From assembly GCF_003732225.1 (NCBI RefSeq), contig NZ_MOBJ01000009.1, forward strand, positions 310,001 through 374,000: a stretch of DNA of 64,000 bases, written 5' to 3'. Positions 8,476 to 16,797 of the stretch are shown here, piece by piece (within the stretch, counting starts at the first letter, position 1; every line of letters begins with the position of its first letter). The translations under genes were made by a program, and so were the position numbers. Source of the DNA: Pseudomonas brassicacearum (GTDB lineage: Bacteria > Pseudomonadota > Gammaproteobacteria > Pseudomonadales > Pseudomonadaceae). Under the pieces are notes generated by a model. That model worked only from the letters and a program-made list of their open reading frames with translations, ran no database searches and had not been told where the DNA came from.

Positions 8476-9231
8476 TTAAATAACCTCGGTCGGTGAGTAG
8501 TATCGCCCCTGGAAAAAGTCGAAAGGCATGCTGCGGGCCAGCGTGTGTAGCGCTTTGTGCTCGACTCGGTCCGCGATGAACTTGATCTTGCTGTCATGGA
8601 TCATACGGCTCAGGCAGTCGTAGGACCTGTTGAAAAAGTCCTGACTGTTTTCGACCATGATGTCAAAGTTGGAGCGGGTCAGATCCACTTTTATATAATC
8701 AAACAATGCCAGGCTGATCAGCTTTTCGGCGCTGTTATCGCTTAAGTCATAACCATCAAAAGCGATCTCGATCCCATTGTCTTTTAATAAATGGATGTGA
8801 TTGATAATGGTTCTTTTTTCCTTTAAATTGAGCGAGTTAAACGAGCTGCTGTTGATGCTGGGGATCAGCTGTTTCTCATGCTCTTTGAGTGTCGCTTGAG
8901 CGTTGTGCATTTCCTTGATAAGTGCCTTGTCCAATAAAGAGGACTGATTCATGGTCACGAACAGCTTGTTTGGAGTATTGACGGAAGGGCATGGCATGGC
9001 CTCGATTTGTGAAATGGTATTCAGCTGGATCCGTGTCAGTATTTCGCGATAGATCGTCAGTGGATGATCGGGATGCAATGGCTGATACCCCTGGGTCAGG
9101 GGAATATCCTGTTGTGTCGCCTTGGCATATATTTCACTGCCGAACAGTTCATCGTTTCGTTTGAGAATCGATTGTCTGAAGAAAATCAACGCGAAGCTTT
9201 CTTGTGCTATGTGCTGCCTGCTTGACGCCAT
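8476..9231 (-). CDS. Degenerate EAL-domain protein, probably inactive
   Basis: 251 residues. The N-terminus (FRQSILKRNDELFGSEIYAK) matches the start of EAL domains of the YuxH/HDOD-EAL type, but the EAL triplet reads E-I-Y (33-35). Of later motifs, VTMN (92-95), IKVDL (180-184), IKFIADRVE (216-224) and FQGRYYSP (240-247) are recognisable. The metal-binding Asp pair reads FDGYD (158-162) and the Glu of IAEG is Asp221. These losses predict no c-di-GMP hydrolysis, so a YdiV-like protein-interaction or ligand-sensing role is more likely. It starts 3 bp after the stop of the first winged-helix gene, so the three genes are co-transcribed. Confidence 0.7.
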   Translation of the reverse strand: MASSRQHIAQESFALIFFRQSILKRNDELFGSEIYAKATQQDIPLTQGYQPLHPDHPLTIYREILTRIQLNTISQIEAMPCPSVNTPNKLFVTMNQSSLLDKALIKEMHNAQATLKEHEKQLIPSINSSSFNSLNLKEKRTIINHIHLLKDNGIEIAFDGYDLSDNSAEKLISLALFDYIKVDLTRSNFDIMVENSQDFFNRSYDCLSRMIHDSKIKFIADRVEHKALHTLARSMPFDFFQGRYYSPTEVI

Positions 9232-9234
9232 GAC

Positions 9235-9972
9235 TCAGTCCCTTAAAGAGTGAAAATTTGTTTGTTTTACAGATACGACCCCTCGAAGTAGTCGGTAGCC
9301 ATAACCGCGAACACTGTGAATTATGTTAATGCCGAAGTTCTTTTTTATTTTGTTTCGAAGCCGGCTTATGGATTTTTCCAGAACCCGTGAATCGTAGAGC
9401 TTTATATTCAATCCCATGGAGTCGGCCAAGCAATCATGGTGCAAGATATTACCGGCTGCGTTGATCAATGCATCCAGAGCTTTCATTTCCTGGTAGGTGA
9501 GATCCAGTTTGTGTTCGTCGTCATATAAGTGTAGGCACGTTTTATCCAGCGTCAACTTGGCCGTGGGCTGCCATTCAGGGCTTCTGAGCAATGTTGAAAT
9601 TAGTTTTGTCTTTTCATTCTGGTCGTTAGGTACATTGATGCAGTGATCGGCGCCAGCCAGGTAACATTCAACTTTTGTGTGCGGAGAGCGATAATTGATG
9701 GCGACAACAATGGCCGGCTTTACATGTTCTATACGTAATTTTTTAATCAGTTTCAGGCTGTCATTGAGCGTCGATGGACTTTCAATTTCTATCAATATTG
9801 CATCGAGAGTTTGAGTGTCGATATCAAGTGACAGGGTGGGCGGATGGTCCAGTGTGTAAATATGTGTAAAGTTTGGCACAAACAGCTGTTTTAGTTTCTC
9901 TGTCGAACGCCAGGTGCGCCCAATAGCGAGAATACCCCTCTGATTGTTTTTGATCGTGCTCTCGGTGTTCAT
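9235..9972 (-). CDS. Winged-helix regulator with pseudo-receiver domain
   Basis: 245 residues from the ATG at 9972, preferred over an upstream TTG because AGG lies ten bases before it. Residues 11-130 are receiver-like, but the phosphoacceptor place is Glu62 (DAILIEIESP) and the conserved Lys near the end is replaced (GADHCINVP), so it probably does not work by normal phosphotransfer; the Glu could mimic the phosphorylated state. Residues 140-232 are an OmpR-type winged helix (LTYQEMKALDALI, LEKSISRLRNKIKK, IHSVRGYGYRLL). It is the first gene of the trio and resembles the third gene in design but not closely in sequence. Confidence 0.72.
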   Translation of the reverse strand: MNTESTIKNNQRGILAIGRTWRSTEKLKQLFVPNFTHIYTLDHPPTLSLDIDTQTLDAILIEIESPSTLNDSLKLIKKLRIEHVKPAIVVAINYRSPHTKVECYLAGADHCINVPNDQNEKTKLISTLLRSPEWQPTAKLTLDKTCLHLYDDEHKLDLTYQEMKALDALINAAGNILHHDCLADSMGLNIKLYDSRVLEKSISRLRNKIKKNFGINIIHSVRGYGYRLLRGVVSVKQTNFHSLRD

Positions 9973-10017
9973 CGTGAAATTACCTATATGTGCTGGCGTT
10001 GCAATCTTAATACACAA

Positions 10018-10862
10018 AATTCTGATGTTATCTGACGTTTTATAACATTTCCCGGTCGTGAACAGACGCCCAAGCGGACCACTCCATCGCTAGTGGCTTC
10101 AGTTAATTCAATGGCATAGGCAACTGCTGGGGCGCCATTCCAGTTGTTTTTGTCATATCAGACTTAGTTGATGTGCCGCTTTCACTCGGATTAGGCTCTT
10201 CGGTTGACATTTCCCAATGTCGCACTAGCTGGGCAATAGGGCGGTGTGACTGATCTCTCGGATCAGGCTACAGAGAGAGGCACTACTGAAAAGTTTGCGT
10301 ATAAATTGAGAAGGGGTACACGTTTCTGAGTGTTGGAGTTGACTTATAAGGATGTTCCACGGAGCTCTATGGCCGATGCTGGTGCACGCTCGGAGGCGTT
10401 CAATGCAAGTCTCGCCTCTTTTTAGAGCGAGTGGATGGGGGGCTATATTAATTGACTGCTATTATGTTTGTAACATTTTATGTCAAAAGCCAAGTCTGTG
10501 AACTTGCAGTTGTTCTGTCTGGTTGTGGAATAAAATCACTAAGAGTTGATATTAAAGAGCCACTAGTTTCGTTGGGCTTATTGTTTGAGCTGCTGCCACA
10601 AGCAACGCCTGCGAAAGAGCGATATTTTGCTTGAGACCGCTGGATTTCCCTGCTCACCAAGGAGGAGCTCTCCCGCACAGGGATGTGTGTCCGGTACCTG
10701 TCAGGCTTTGGGTGCCCCCGGTAGGGCCGGTTGATATTTCCTACGCAAAACACACTGATTGCCTTCGCGATGTAGGGCCGCATCCTATGCGCACTATTTT
10801 CTCCTGTACCTACAGTCAAATTGTCTGCATTCAGCAGGCACGGATAATCACAGGAGAACGAG
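10018..10862. other. Long gene-poor stretch with one orphan terminator
   Basis: About 845 bp between the divergent regulator trio and the 55-codon ORF. It must hold the promoters of both. The only clear structure is a terminator-like hairpin at 10393-10423 on the plus strand. Possible ORFs (60 codons plus at 10452, 132 codons minus at 10876) have no supporting start signal or protein-like composition. Confidence 0.5.
10393..10423 (+). terminator. Orphan intrinsic terminator-like hairpin
   Basis: GAGGCG (10393-10398) pairs with CGCCTC (10413-10418) across a 14-base loop and is followed by five T (10419-10423). It overlaps an 18-codon ORF with a GGAG start signal (ATG at 10370). No annotated plus-strand gene lies directly upstream, so it may end a short leader or small RNA transcript. 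Confidence 0.4.
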
Positions 10863-11030
10863 ATGCTTGAGCTCACTGAGGCTGTGCAACAGTTGTTGGA
10901 TCGGACTACCGCTCAGGTAAGGCAGGAGTCCAGTCGCCAGGTAACAAGTGTGCTGCGTTACACGAATCGAGAGGACGGACCGCCCTGGGAAATTACCTGG
11001 GCTACGAGGAGTAAAGATCAAAACCAATGA
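10863..11030 (+). CDS. Small 55-residue protein, unknown
   Basis: ATG at 10863 preceded by AGGAGAA, an excellent ribosome-binding site seven bases upstream. The product begins MLELTEAVQQLLDRTTAQVR and ends with an aromatic, charged tail (PPWEITWATRSKDQNQ); the first half is predicted helical. No Cys, no signal peptide and no recognised family. The next gene, an M29-like metalloenzyme on the same strand, starts 76 bp later with its own strong site. The pair may be an operon. A substrate or partner role for this peptide is speculation. Confidence 0.55.
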   Translation: MLELTEAVQQLLDRTTAQVRQESSRQVTSVLRYTNREDGPPWEITWATRSKDQNQ

Positions 11031-11106
11031 AGCTCAGTGTGGCCCGGCTCTATTGGGGGGGCGGGTCATGCGCTGTTCATGGGCACACGCATTCTGGAGG
11101 TGATAG

Positions 11107-12237
11107 ATGAACACTGAGGCTTGGCGGGGTGTGCAGAGGTTGTTGGATGACTACGTAAAAGTAAGACCCGATGACCGGGTGATGGTGATTTACGCCAGCG
11201 ATAGTGAAGAACAGGCGGCTTGGATAAGTGTCGCGTTGGAATGCCGGCAAATCGCTTTTTGTCGGGTCTGGATGCAGCCTCTGCACGACATGGGCTTCCA
11301 GAAGCGGCTCTTGAGTGCAATGCCATCACCGAGTTCATTCCGCGGGCGTATCGTCGTGATTACATTGGAGCGGGACACGTTGTCCCATCATGAAAAGCTG
11401 CGCATCGCATTGGCCCCTTACGAGCGTTCGCGTCGCTTGGTGTTTCGGATCATCAATGCATGCGAGGCACTTTTCTCGACTGCATTGCAGGTGGGTCCCG
11501 AAACACTGTCAGCACGCAACACCGCGATCCTGGAGCGTGCGCTGGTGTCGAACCGAATGAGGATCACATCGCCTGGTGGAACAGATTTGCGGATCGTGCT
11601 GGATAACAATCAGTATCGCTGGGTCAGTAATCGCGGCAGCGCTCGTCCAGGAGGTACCGTGGTGCTGCCAGCGGGCGAAGTGGCCACTTTTCCCGCTTCC
11701 GTTGACGGTGTTCTCGTCGCTGACTTCGCGTTCAACGTCAATGCTCTCACTTCTCAAGATGCCCGGTTGCAGGATCACCCGGTGACGGTGGAGATAAATG
11801 AACGACGCGCGGTACATTGGGCATGCCAGAACCAGTCGGTTCAGCGCTTTCTGGATGAGTGCTTCAGTCAATTGTGCGTTCGGAATGTGGGCGAATTGGG
11901 ACTCGGTACCAACATTGGCATCACGGCCAGCCTGAAGCTGAATTCACACATCAATGAACGCTGCCCTGGTGTTCACATCGGGTTTGGTCAGCACAATCAG
12001 GATCCCGAACGGGTGGGCTATGACTGCCGCCTGCATCTGGATCTGATCGCCCGTGGTGGGTCGGTCTGGTTCGACGATGACCCGGTTCCGCTCGATCTGG
12101 CAAATCTGCTGCCCTCCATCAATCCCCACCCCGTCAGCCCTAGGGACGAAGATGCCTTTCAGCCGGATGACGATGAAATCCTGGAGGACTGCTGCGGCGT
12201 GATGACATGTGACGGTTTGAGGCTGACCAGCGCCTGA
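11107..12237 (+). CDS. M29/NicX-like metalloenzyme
   Basis: 376 residues, with GGAGG nine bases before the ATG. The N-terminus (LLDDYVKVRPDDRVMVIYA) and later GGTDLRIVL, LPAGEVATFP, GELGLGTNIG, HINERCPGVHIGFG and LHLDL follow the order of M29 aminopeptidases and the related 2,5-dihydroxypyridine dioxygenase NicX. The residues at the M29 metal-ligand places are present: Glu191, Glu263, His290, His310 and Asp312. The substrate cannot be told from sequence: peptide, amide or ring-cleavage chemistry are all possible within this fold. The acidic C-terminus (residues 345-376) is unusual. No catabolic or biosynthetic cluster surrounds it, only the 55-residue ORF upstream. Confidence 0.68.
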   Translation: MNTEAWRGVQRLLDDYVKVRPDDRVMVIYASDSEEQAAWISVALECRQIAFCRVWMQPLHDMGFQKRLLSAMPSPSSFRGRIVVITLERDTLSHHEKLRIALAPYERSRRLVFRIINACEALFSTALQVGPETLSARNTAILERALVSNRMRITSPGGTDLRIVLDNNQYRWVSNRGSARPGGTVVLPAGEVATFPASVDGVLVADFAFNVNALTSQDARLQDHPVTVEINERRAVHWACQNQSVQRFLDECFSQLCVRNVGELGLGTNIGITASLKLNSHINERCPGVHIGFGQHNQDPERVGYDCRLHLDLIARGGSVWFDDDPVPLDLANLLPSINPHPVSPRDEDAFQPDDDEILEDCCGVMTCDGLRLTSA

Positions 12238-12263
12238 CGTTATGAGGCGGCGTATAGCTAGCA

Positions 12264-12289
12264 TAAAAAAACCGGCCAGGCGGCCGGTT
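12264..12289 (-). terminator. Intrinsic terminator of the PA1571-like gene
   Basis: AACCGGCC (12270-12277) pairs with GGCCGGTT (12282-12289) around a four-base loop. The A-run at 12264-12271 reads as a T-run on the minus strand, so it terminates the small minus-strand gene at 12311-12490. It may also slow plus-strand transcripts from the M29-like gene. Confidence 0.8.
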
Positions 12290-12310
12290 CGGCAGACGTA
12301 AGGCTATGCA

Positions 12311-12490
12311 TCAGTCTTGCTTGGCAGGCTTGACCAACCGTTGTTCCAGTTCGCGGCACGCACTCTGGATCATATCTTCAGTGATCGGTACTTCGCGCCC
12401 TTGGGCGTCAATAATGGCGCAGCCCAGAGACTGGTGGGGCTGGGTGCGGATCACTTGAATCTTGTCGTCGCTGCTATGTTGCAAGGACAT
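12311..12490 (-). CDS. PA1571-family small conserved protein
   Basis: 59 residues from the ATG at 12490, chosen because GAGGAG lies upstream; a longer start five codons before has none. The sequence (SSDDKIQVIRTQPHQSLGCA, VPITEDMIQSACRELEQRL) matches my memory of the small Pseudomonas PA1571-type hypothetical proteins. It contains a strand segment followed by one amphipathic helix and no signal peptide or membrane segment. Function unknown. It is a monocistronic minus-strand gene closed by a strong terminator. Confidence 0.75.
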   Translation of the reverse strand: MSLQHSSDDKIQVIRTQPHQSLGCAIIDAQGREVPITEDMIQSACRELEQRLVKPAKQD

Positions 12491-12758
12491 GGCCTGTCTC
12501 CTCATCAGGTTGTGCGCTTACTCTAAAACCACCAAATGACCAAGCTGTGACAGCTCCCTACAGGGTGACAAGGCGGCCATACCAGTCCACCAGAAATAGC
12601 CTTGGACTTCTAGCCGGACTTTAGACCAATAACATCTAGGCTCTATTGTCGGTGGTCATATTTAACCTGACTCATTGTGATTTACAGGGTTGCTGCGGAT
12701 CGACCGGTGTAGGCTTGACCGGATTGATCCCTTCAGTTTTCGCTTTCGGATGATCCTC

Positions 12759-14543
12759 ATGCTTTCTGCTCGTCACCGCCGTGCGATTCGCCTGGCCAGT
12801 CGTTTTGTCGCGCCGTACCGTTGGCAGGCGCTCGGTGCCTTGCTGGCGCTGATCGTCACTGCCGGCATCACCTTGTCCATGGGGCAGGGCATTCGCCTGT
12901 TGGTGGATCAGGGCTTCATGACCCAGTCACCGCAGTTGCTCAATCAGTCCATTGGCGTGTTCATGTTGCTGGTGTTCGGTCTGGCGATCGGCACCTTTAT
13001 GCGTTTTTATCTGGTGTCGTGGATCGGTGAGCGCTGCGTGGCGGACATCCGTCAGCAGGTGTTCAATCACTTGATTTACCTGCACCCAGGGTTCTATGAG
13101 AACAATCGCAGCTCGGAGATCCAGTCGCGCCTGACCGCCGACACCACGCTGCTGCAATCGGTGATCGGTTCGTCGCTGTCGCTGTTTTTGCGCAACTTGC
13201 TGATGGTGATCGGCGGGATCGTGTTGCTGTTTATCACTAATCCCAAGCTCACCAGCATTGTGGTGGTGGCGCTACCGTTGGTGATCGCGCCGATTCTGAT
13301 CTTCGGTCGCCGGGTGCGCCGCCTGTCGCGTTTGAGTCAGGATCGTATCGCCGACATCGGCAGCTATGTGTCGGAGTCCCTCGGTCAGATCAAAACCGTG
13401 CAGGCCTACAACCATCAGGTGCAGGACGAACAGCGCTTCGCAGTCACCGTGGAAGAGGCTTTCGATACCGCGCGAAAACGTATCGTCCAGCGCGCCTGGT
13501 TGATTACCCTGGTGATCATGCTGGTGCTGGGGGCGGTCGCGGTGATGCTCTGGGTCGGCGGCATGGACGTGATGGCCGGGCGTATTTCCGCGGGCGAACT
13601 GGCGGCGTTCGTGTTCTACAGCCTGATCGTCGGCAGCGCTTTTGGCACCTTGAGCGAAGTCATTGGTGAGCTGCAACGGGCGGCCGGTGCGGCTGAGCGG
13701 ATTGCCGAGTTGCTGCGTTCGGAAAACATCATCCAGCCTCCGGTCGCAGGATTGGTGACTTTGCCTGAGCGAGTGCGCGGCGATTTGCTGCTTGAAGATC
13801 TGCGTTTTTCCTACCCGTCACGGCCTGAAAGTTACGCTATCGATGGTTTGAGTCTCGCGGTCAAGGCGGGCGAAACCCTCGCGCTGGTCGGGCCTTCGGG
13901 GGCTGGCAAGTCGACGGTTTATGATCTGTTGCTGCGTTTCTACGATCCGATAGCCGGCCGCATCCTGCTGGATGGCGTGCCGCTGACTCAACTTGATCCT
14001 ATGGATTTGCGTCGTTGCTTCGCACTGGTCTCGCAAAATCCGGCGCTGTTCTTTGGCAGCATCGAAGAGAACATCCGCTATGGCAAACCCTCGGCGACCC
14101 TGGCCCAGGTCCAGGAAGCGGCGAAGATTGCCTATGCTCACGATTTCATCGAAAAAATGCCCGATGGCTACCAGACTCATCTTGGTGACGGCGGCCTTGG
14201 CCTTTCCGGCGGTCAGCGCCAGCGCCTGGCCATTGCCCGAGCGTTGTTGGTGGATGCGCCGATCCTGCTGTTGGACGAAGCCACCAGTGCCCTTGACGCG
14301 CAGAGCGAACACTTGATCCAGCAGGCGCTGCCCAGCCTGATGAAAAACCGCACCACGCTGGTCATCGCCCATCGCCTGGCCACAGTAAAGAACGCTGATC
14401 GGATCGCGGTGATGGATCAGGGAAAACTGGTCGCGATTGGCACGCACCACGAGCTGATCGCCAGCAATGCGCTGTATGCGCGGCTGGCGGCGTTGCAGTT
14501 TGTAGGCACTGCCGAAGGCGGCGATTTTTTCGGGGCAGAATGA
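12759..14543 (+). CDS. ABC exporter, transmembrane plus ATPase half-transporter
   Basis: 594 residues from the ATG at 12759 (GGA eight bases upstream; ATG at 12750 is an alternative). Residues 1-310 are an ABC exporter membrane domain with six helices; residues 340-590 are the ATPase with Walker A GPSGAGKST (~378), Q-loop SQNPALF, signature LSGGQRQRLAIARAL (~481), Walker B ILLLDEATSALD and the H-loop IAHRLAT. The design is that of MsbA/LmrA-type homodimeric exporters. It stands alone, with no membrane-fusion or outer-membrane partner gene, and its substrate (lipid or drug) is unknown. It is not the main msbA by context. Confidence 0.88.
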   Translation: MLSARHRRAIRLASRFVAPYRWQALGALLALIVTAGITLSMGQGIRLLVDQGFMTQSPQLLNQSIGVFMLLVFGLAIGTFMRFYLVSWIGERCVADIRQQVFNHLIYLHPGFYENNRSSEIQSRLTADTTLLQSVIGSSLSLFLRNLLMVIGGIVLLFITNPKLTSIVVVALPLVIAPILIFGRRVRRLSRLSQDRIADIGSYVSESLGQIKTVQAYNHQVQDEQRFAVTVEEAFDTARKRIVQRAWLITLVIMLVLGAVAVMLWVGGMDVMAGRISAGELAAFVFYSLIVGSAFGTLSEVIGELQRAAGAAERIAELLRSENIIQPPVAGLVTLPERVRGDLLLEDLRFSYPSRPESYAIDGLSLAVKAGETLALVGPSGAGKSTVYDLLLRFYDPIAGRILLDGVPLTQLDPMDLRRCFALVSQNPALFFGSIEENIRYGKPSATLAQVQEAAKIAYAHDFIEKMPDGYQTHLGDGGLGLSGGQRQRLAIARALLVDAPILLLDEATSALDAQSEHLIQQALPSLMKNRTTLVIAHRLATVKNADRIAVMDQGKLVAIGTHHELIASNALYARLAALQFVGTAEGGDFFGAE

Positions 14544-14547
14544 CCAC

Positions 14548-14630
14548 TGTAGGAGCTGCCGAAGGCTGCGATCTTTTTGTTGAGGCCTCAAAGCAAGATC
14601 AAAAGATCGCAGCCTTCGGCAGCTCCTACA
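14548..14630. repeat. REP-type inverted repeat, GTAGGAGCTGCCGAAGGC family
   Basis: TGTAGGAGCTGCCGAAGGCTGCGATC at the left is repeated in inverted orientation at the right, separated by a short spacer, between the convergent ABC exporter and slt. A second copy of the same family lies at 19904-19983. Such pairs are typical intergenic REP elements of Pseudomonas. Confidence 0.85.
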
Positions 14631-14655
14631 TAACCGGCATAACCGGCATTACCGG

Positions 14656-16584
14656 TTACAGATCGTCGAAATACCGCTCATGCCAATCCACCAGCGGCTG
14701 CGGCGAGTTGAGCTTCTGGCCGTAGATCACCGAGTAGGACAGCACGTTCTGTACGTATTGGCGGGTTTCGTCGAACGGGATACTTTCCACCCAGACATCG
14801 AAACTCAGGTGGTTGGCACCGCTTAGCCACTGGCGAACACGGCTGGGGCCAGCGTTGTAGGCGGCGGTAGCGAGGACCCGGTTACCGCTGAACTGGCTGT
14901 GGACCTGACTCAGGTAGGCCGCACCGAGCTCGATGTTTTTGTCCGGGTCCAGCACTTGCTGCGGCGAGGCCAGCGGAATGCTGAACTTGCGCGCGGTTTC
15001 CTTGGCGGTGCCAGGCATCAGTTGCATCAAGCCGCTGGCACCGACGCCGGAGCGGGCGTCGTCCATGAACGCGCTTTCCTGACGGGTAATGGCGAACACC
15101 CAGCTCGAATGCAGGCCACGGACCTTGGCTTCACGTACCAGGGTTTCGCGGTGAGCCATCGGGAAGCGAATGTCCAGGTCGTCCCAATATTGCGCCTGGC
15201 TGATGGTGCGGATCGCCGGGAAATACCACTTCAGGTCATAGGCCAGTTTCGCCTGGGCAACCATTTCGTCACGGCTGAAATGGCGGCTGACGTAGTACCA
15301 CTCGCGGCGCCCGTCGACGATCTGCCCGCGAGCATGGAGCTCCAGCGCCCGACGTACGCCCGGCGTGTTGCGAACCTTGTTGATCAGTGCCTGACTCAAC
15401 ACCAGTGGTTTGTTGACCAGCGAATAAGGCGATTGCGAGCGGTCAGCGGCAAGGAATCCATAGAAGTCACGCTCACGCGCGAGGCTCTTGTACAGGGTTT
15501 GCGCTTCCGGGTTCTGTGGCTGGGCCAGTTCCAGGCTGCGGGCCTGCCAGTAGCGCCAGCGGTTGGTGGTGGCCAGATCCTGCGGCAAGCGGCGGGTCAA
15601 CTGATACGCGTCGTCCCAACGCGCCAGGCGCAGCAGCAAGCGCAAGCGCCACTCGGAAACGGTGTTATCGCGCAGCTCCGGGTCGTACTTGGTCATTACA
15701 TCGAGGGCGCGGCTGTCGAAGCGACGGGCCAGAGTCAGGCCAATTTCACGGGCGATAGCGACTTTTTCATCGCGGGAAAAATGCATGCTGCTGGCGTAAC
15801 TGTCGAGCAGGGCCATCGCCCGGTCCGGGTCCTGGCGCGCGAAGCGGCGCAGGCCAAGGCTGACAATGTCGGACATGGCTTCATCGGCCGGGGTGAAGCG
15901 CGAAGGCTGGTCGAGCATTTCAGGTCGTTGCGCGACCTCAACCAATAAGCGCCCGCGGGGTGCCAGGGTGGTCATGTTGTTGATCAGGCTGTTGGCCAAC
16001 GCATAGTTACGTGCGTGAGCGGCCAGTTTGACGCGCTCCCAGCGTTTCTGTTCGGTCAGCTGACCTTCGGCGGCCCATTGCGCAAACAATGAATCGCAGG
16101 TTTCAGGCTGGGATTTGCCCGTCAGCCAGAGCTTTTCAGCGTTGGCGTAACCTTCGGACTTGAGGTTGTGACCGATCTGATATTGCGCGTTGAGGCAGTC
16201 CAGTTCAGTGAAATTGAGCTTGGGGTCGTAGTACTTGACGAAGGTCGACCAGTCGCCGCGATCAGCCAGCCAGCGCAACCAGCGCAACTTCATCCAGTTG
16301 GCTTGCGGCAGGTCGCCGTGCTCGGCGAGGAATCTTTCGATTTCGTCGTTGCTCGCGGTTTTCAGGCGGGCGGTCAATTCGTCGTAGGCGAGGTAAGGCT
16401 CCAGCGGATAGTCGCTAAGGGCCTGGCTGTAGCGAAAATACGGGCCCGTATCACCCTTGGCCAAGGCGCGCTTGGCCTCATCGTAATACTGGCGCTGGGT
16501 GAACAGGTCCACCGCCTGGGCGGATTGGACGGCAGTGGCAGAAAGAAGCAAACAGGATAACAAGCTGAAAATGCGACTGCGCAT
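14656..16584 (-). CDS. slt: Soluble lytic murein transglycosylase Slt70
   Basis: 642 residues from the ATG at 16584 (GGAT seven bases upstream; an ATG eight codons earlier lacks a site). A signal peptide ends near AVQSAQA-VD. The long helical superhelix domain runs to about residue 480, followed by the lytic transglycosylase domain with ITRQESAFMDDARSGVGASG (catalytic Glu), LMQLMPGTA and AAYNAGPSRV. The enzyme cleaves the MurNAc-GlcNAc bond non-hydrolytically, giving 1,6-anhydro-muropeptides in the periplasm; the nagZ product at 30351 acts later in the same recycling route. It is divergent from uup. Confidence 0.95.
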   Translation of the reverse strand: MRSRIFSLLSCLLLSATAVQSAQAVDLFTQRQYYDEAKRALAKGDTGPYFRYSQALSDYPLEPYLAYDELTARLKTASNDEIERFLAEHGDLPQANWMKLRWLRWLADRGDWSTFVKYYDPKLNFTELDCLNAQYQIGHNLKSEGYANAEKLWLTGKSQPETCDSLFAQWAAEGQLTEQKRWERVKLAAHARNYALANSLINNMTTLAPRGRLLVEVAQRPEMLDQPSRFTPADEAMSDIVSLGLRRFARQDPDRAMALLDSYASSMHFSRDEKVAIAREIGLTLARRFDSRALDVMTKYDPELRDNTVSEWRLRLLLRLARWDDAYQLTRRLPQDLATTNRWRYWQARSLELAQPQNPEAQTLYKSLARERDFYGFLAADRSQSPYSLVNKPLVLSQALINKVRNTPGVRRALELHARGQIVDGRREWYYVSRHFSRDEMVAQAKLAYDLKWYFPAIRTISQAQYWDDLDIRFPMAHRETLVREAKVRGLHSSWVFAITRQESAFMDDARSGVGASGLMQLMPGTAKETARKFSIPLASPQQVLDPDKNIELGAAYLSQVHSQFSGNRVLATAAYNAGPSRVRQWLSGANHLSFDVWVESIPFDETRQYVQNVLSYSVIYGQKLNSPQPLVDWHERYFDDL

Positions 16585-16797
16585 GAGACATCCGGGCAGA
16601 GAAATCATGACAAGTGCCAGCAGGTGCCGGCACTGATTGCCTGTAGCTTAGCCTTTTGCCAGCAACCGGTGAAAGCTTTGCCGGCTCGTTGGCACAAGTT
16701 CGCAACAATTGTTGTGCAGAGTGCTTCGACATTGAAAATGCCGGCCTTCTGTCGCCTCAAGTCAGGTAGAATGCGCGCCCGGTTTTTGGAGAAGCTC

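Noticed and set aside
10478..10876. 132-codon minus-strand ORF in the gene-poor region
   Set aside because: No ribosome-binding site, Ser-rich low-complexity translation and overlap with the start of the 55-residue ORF.
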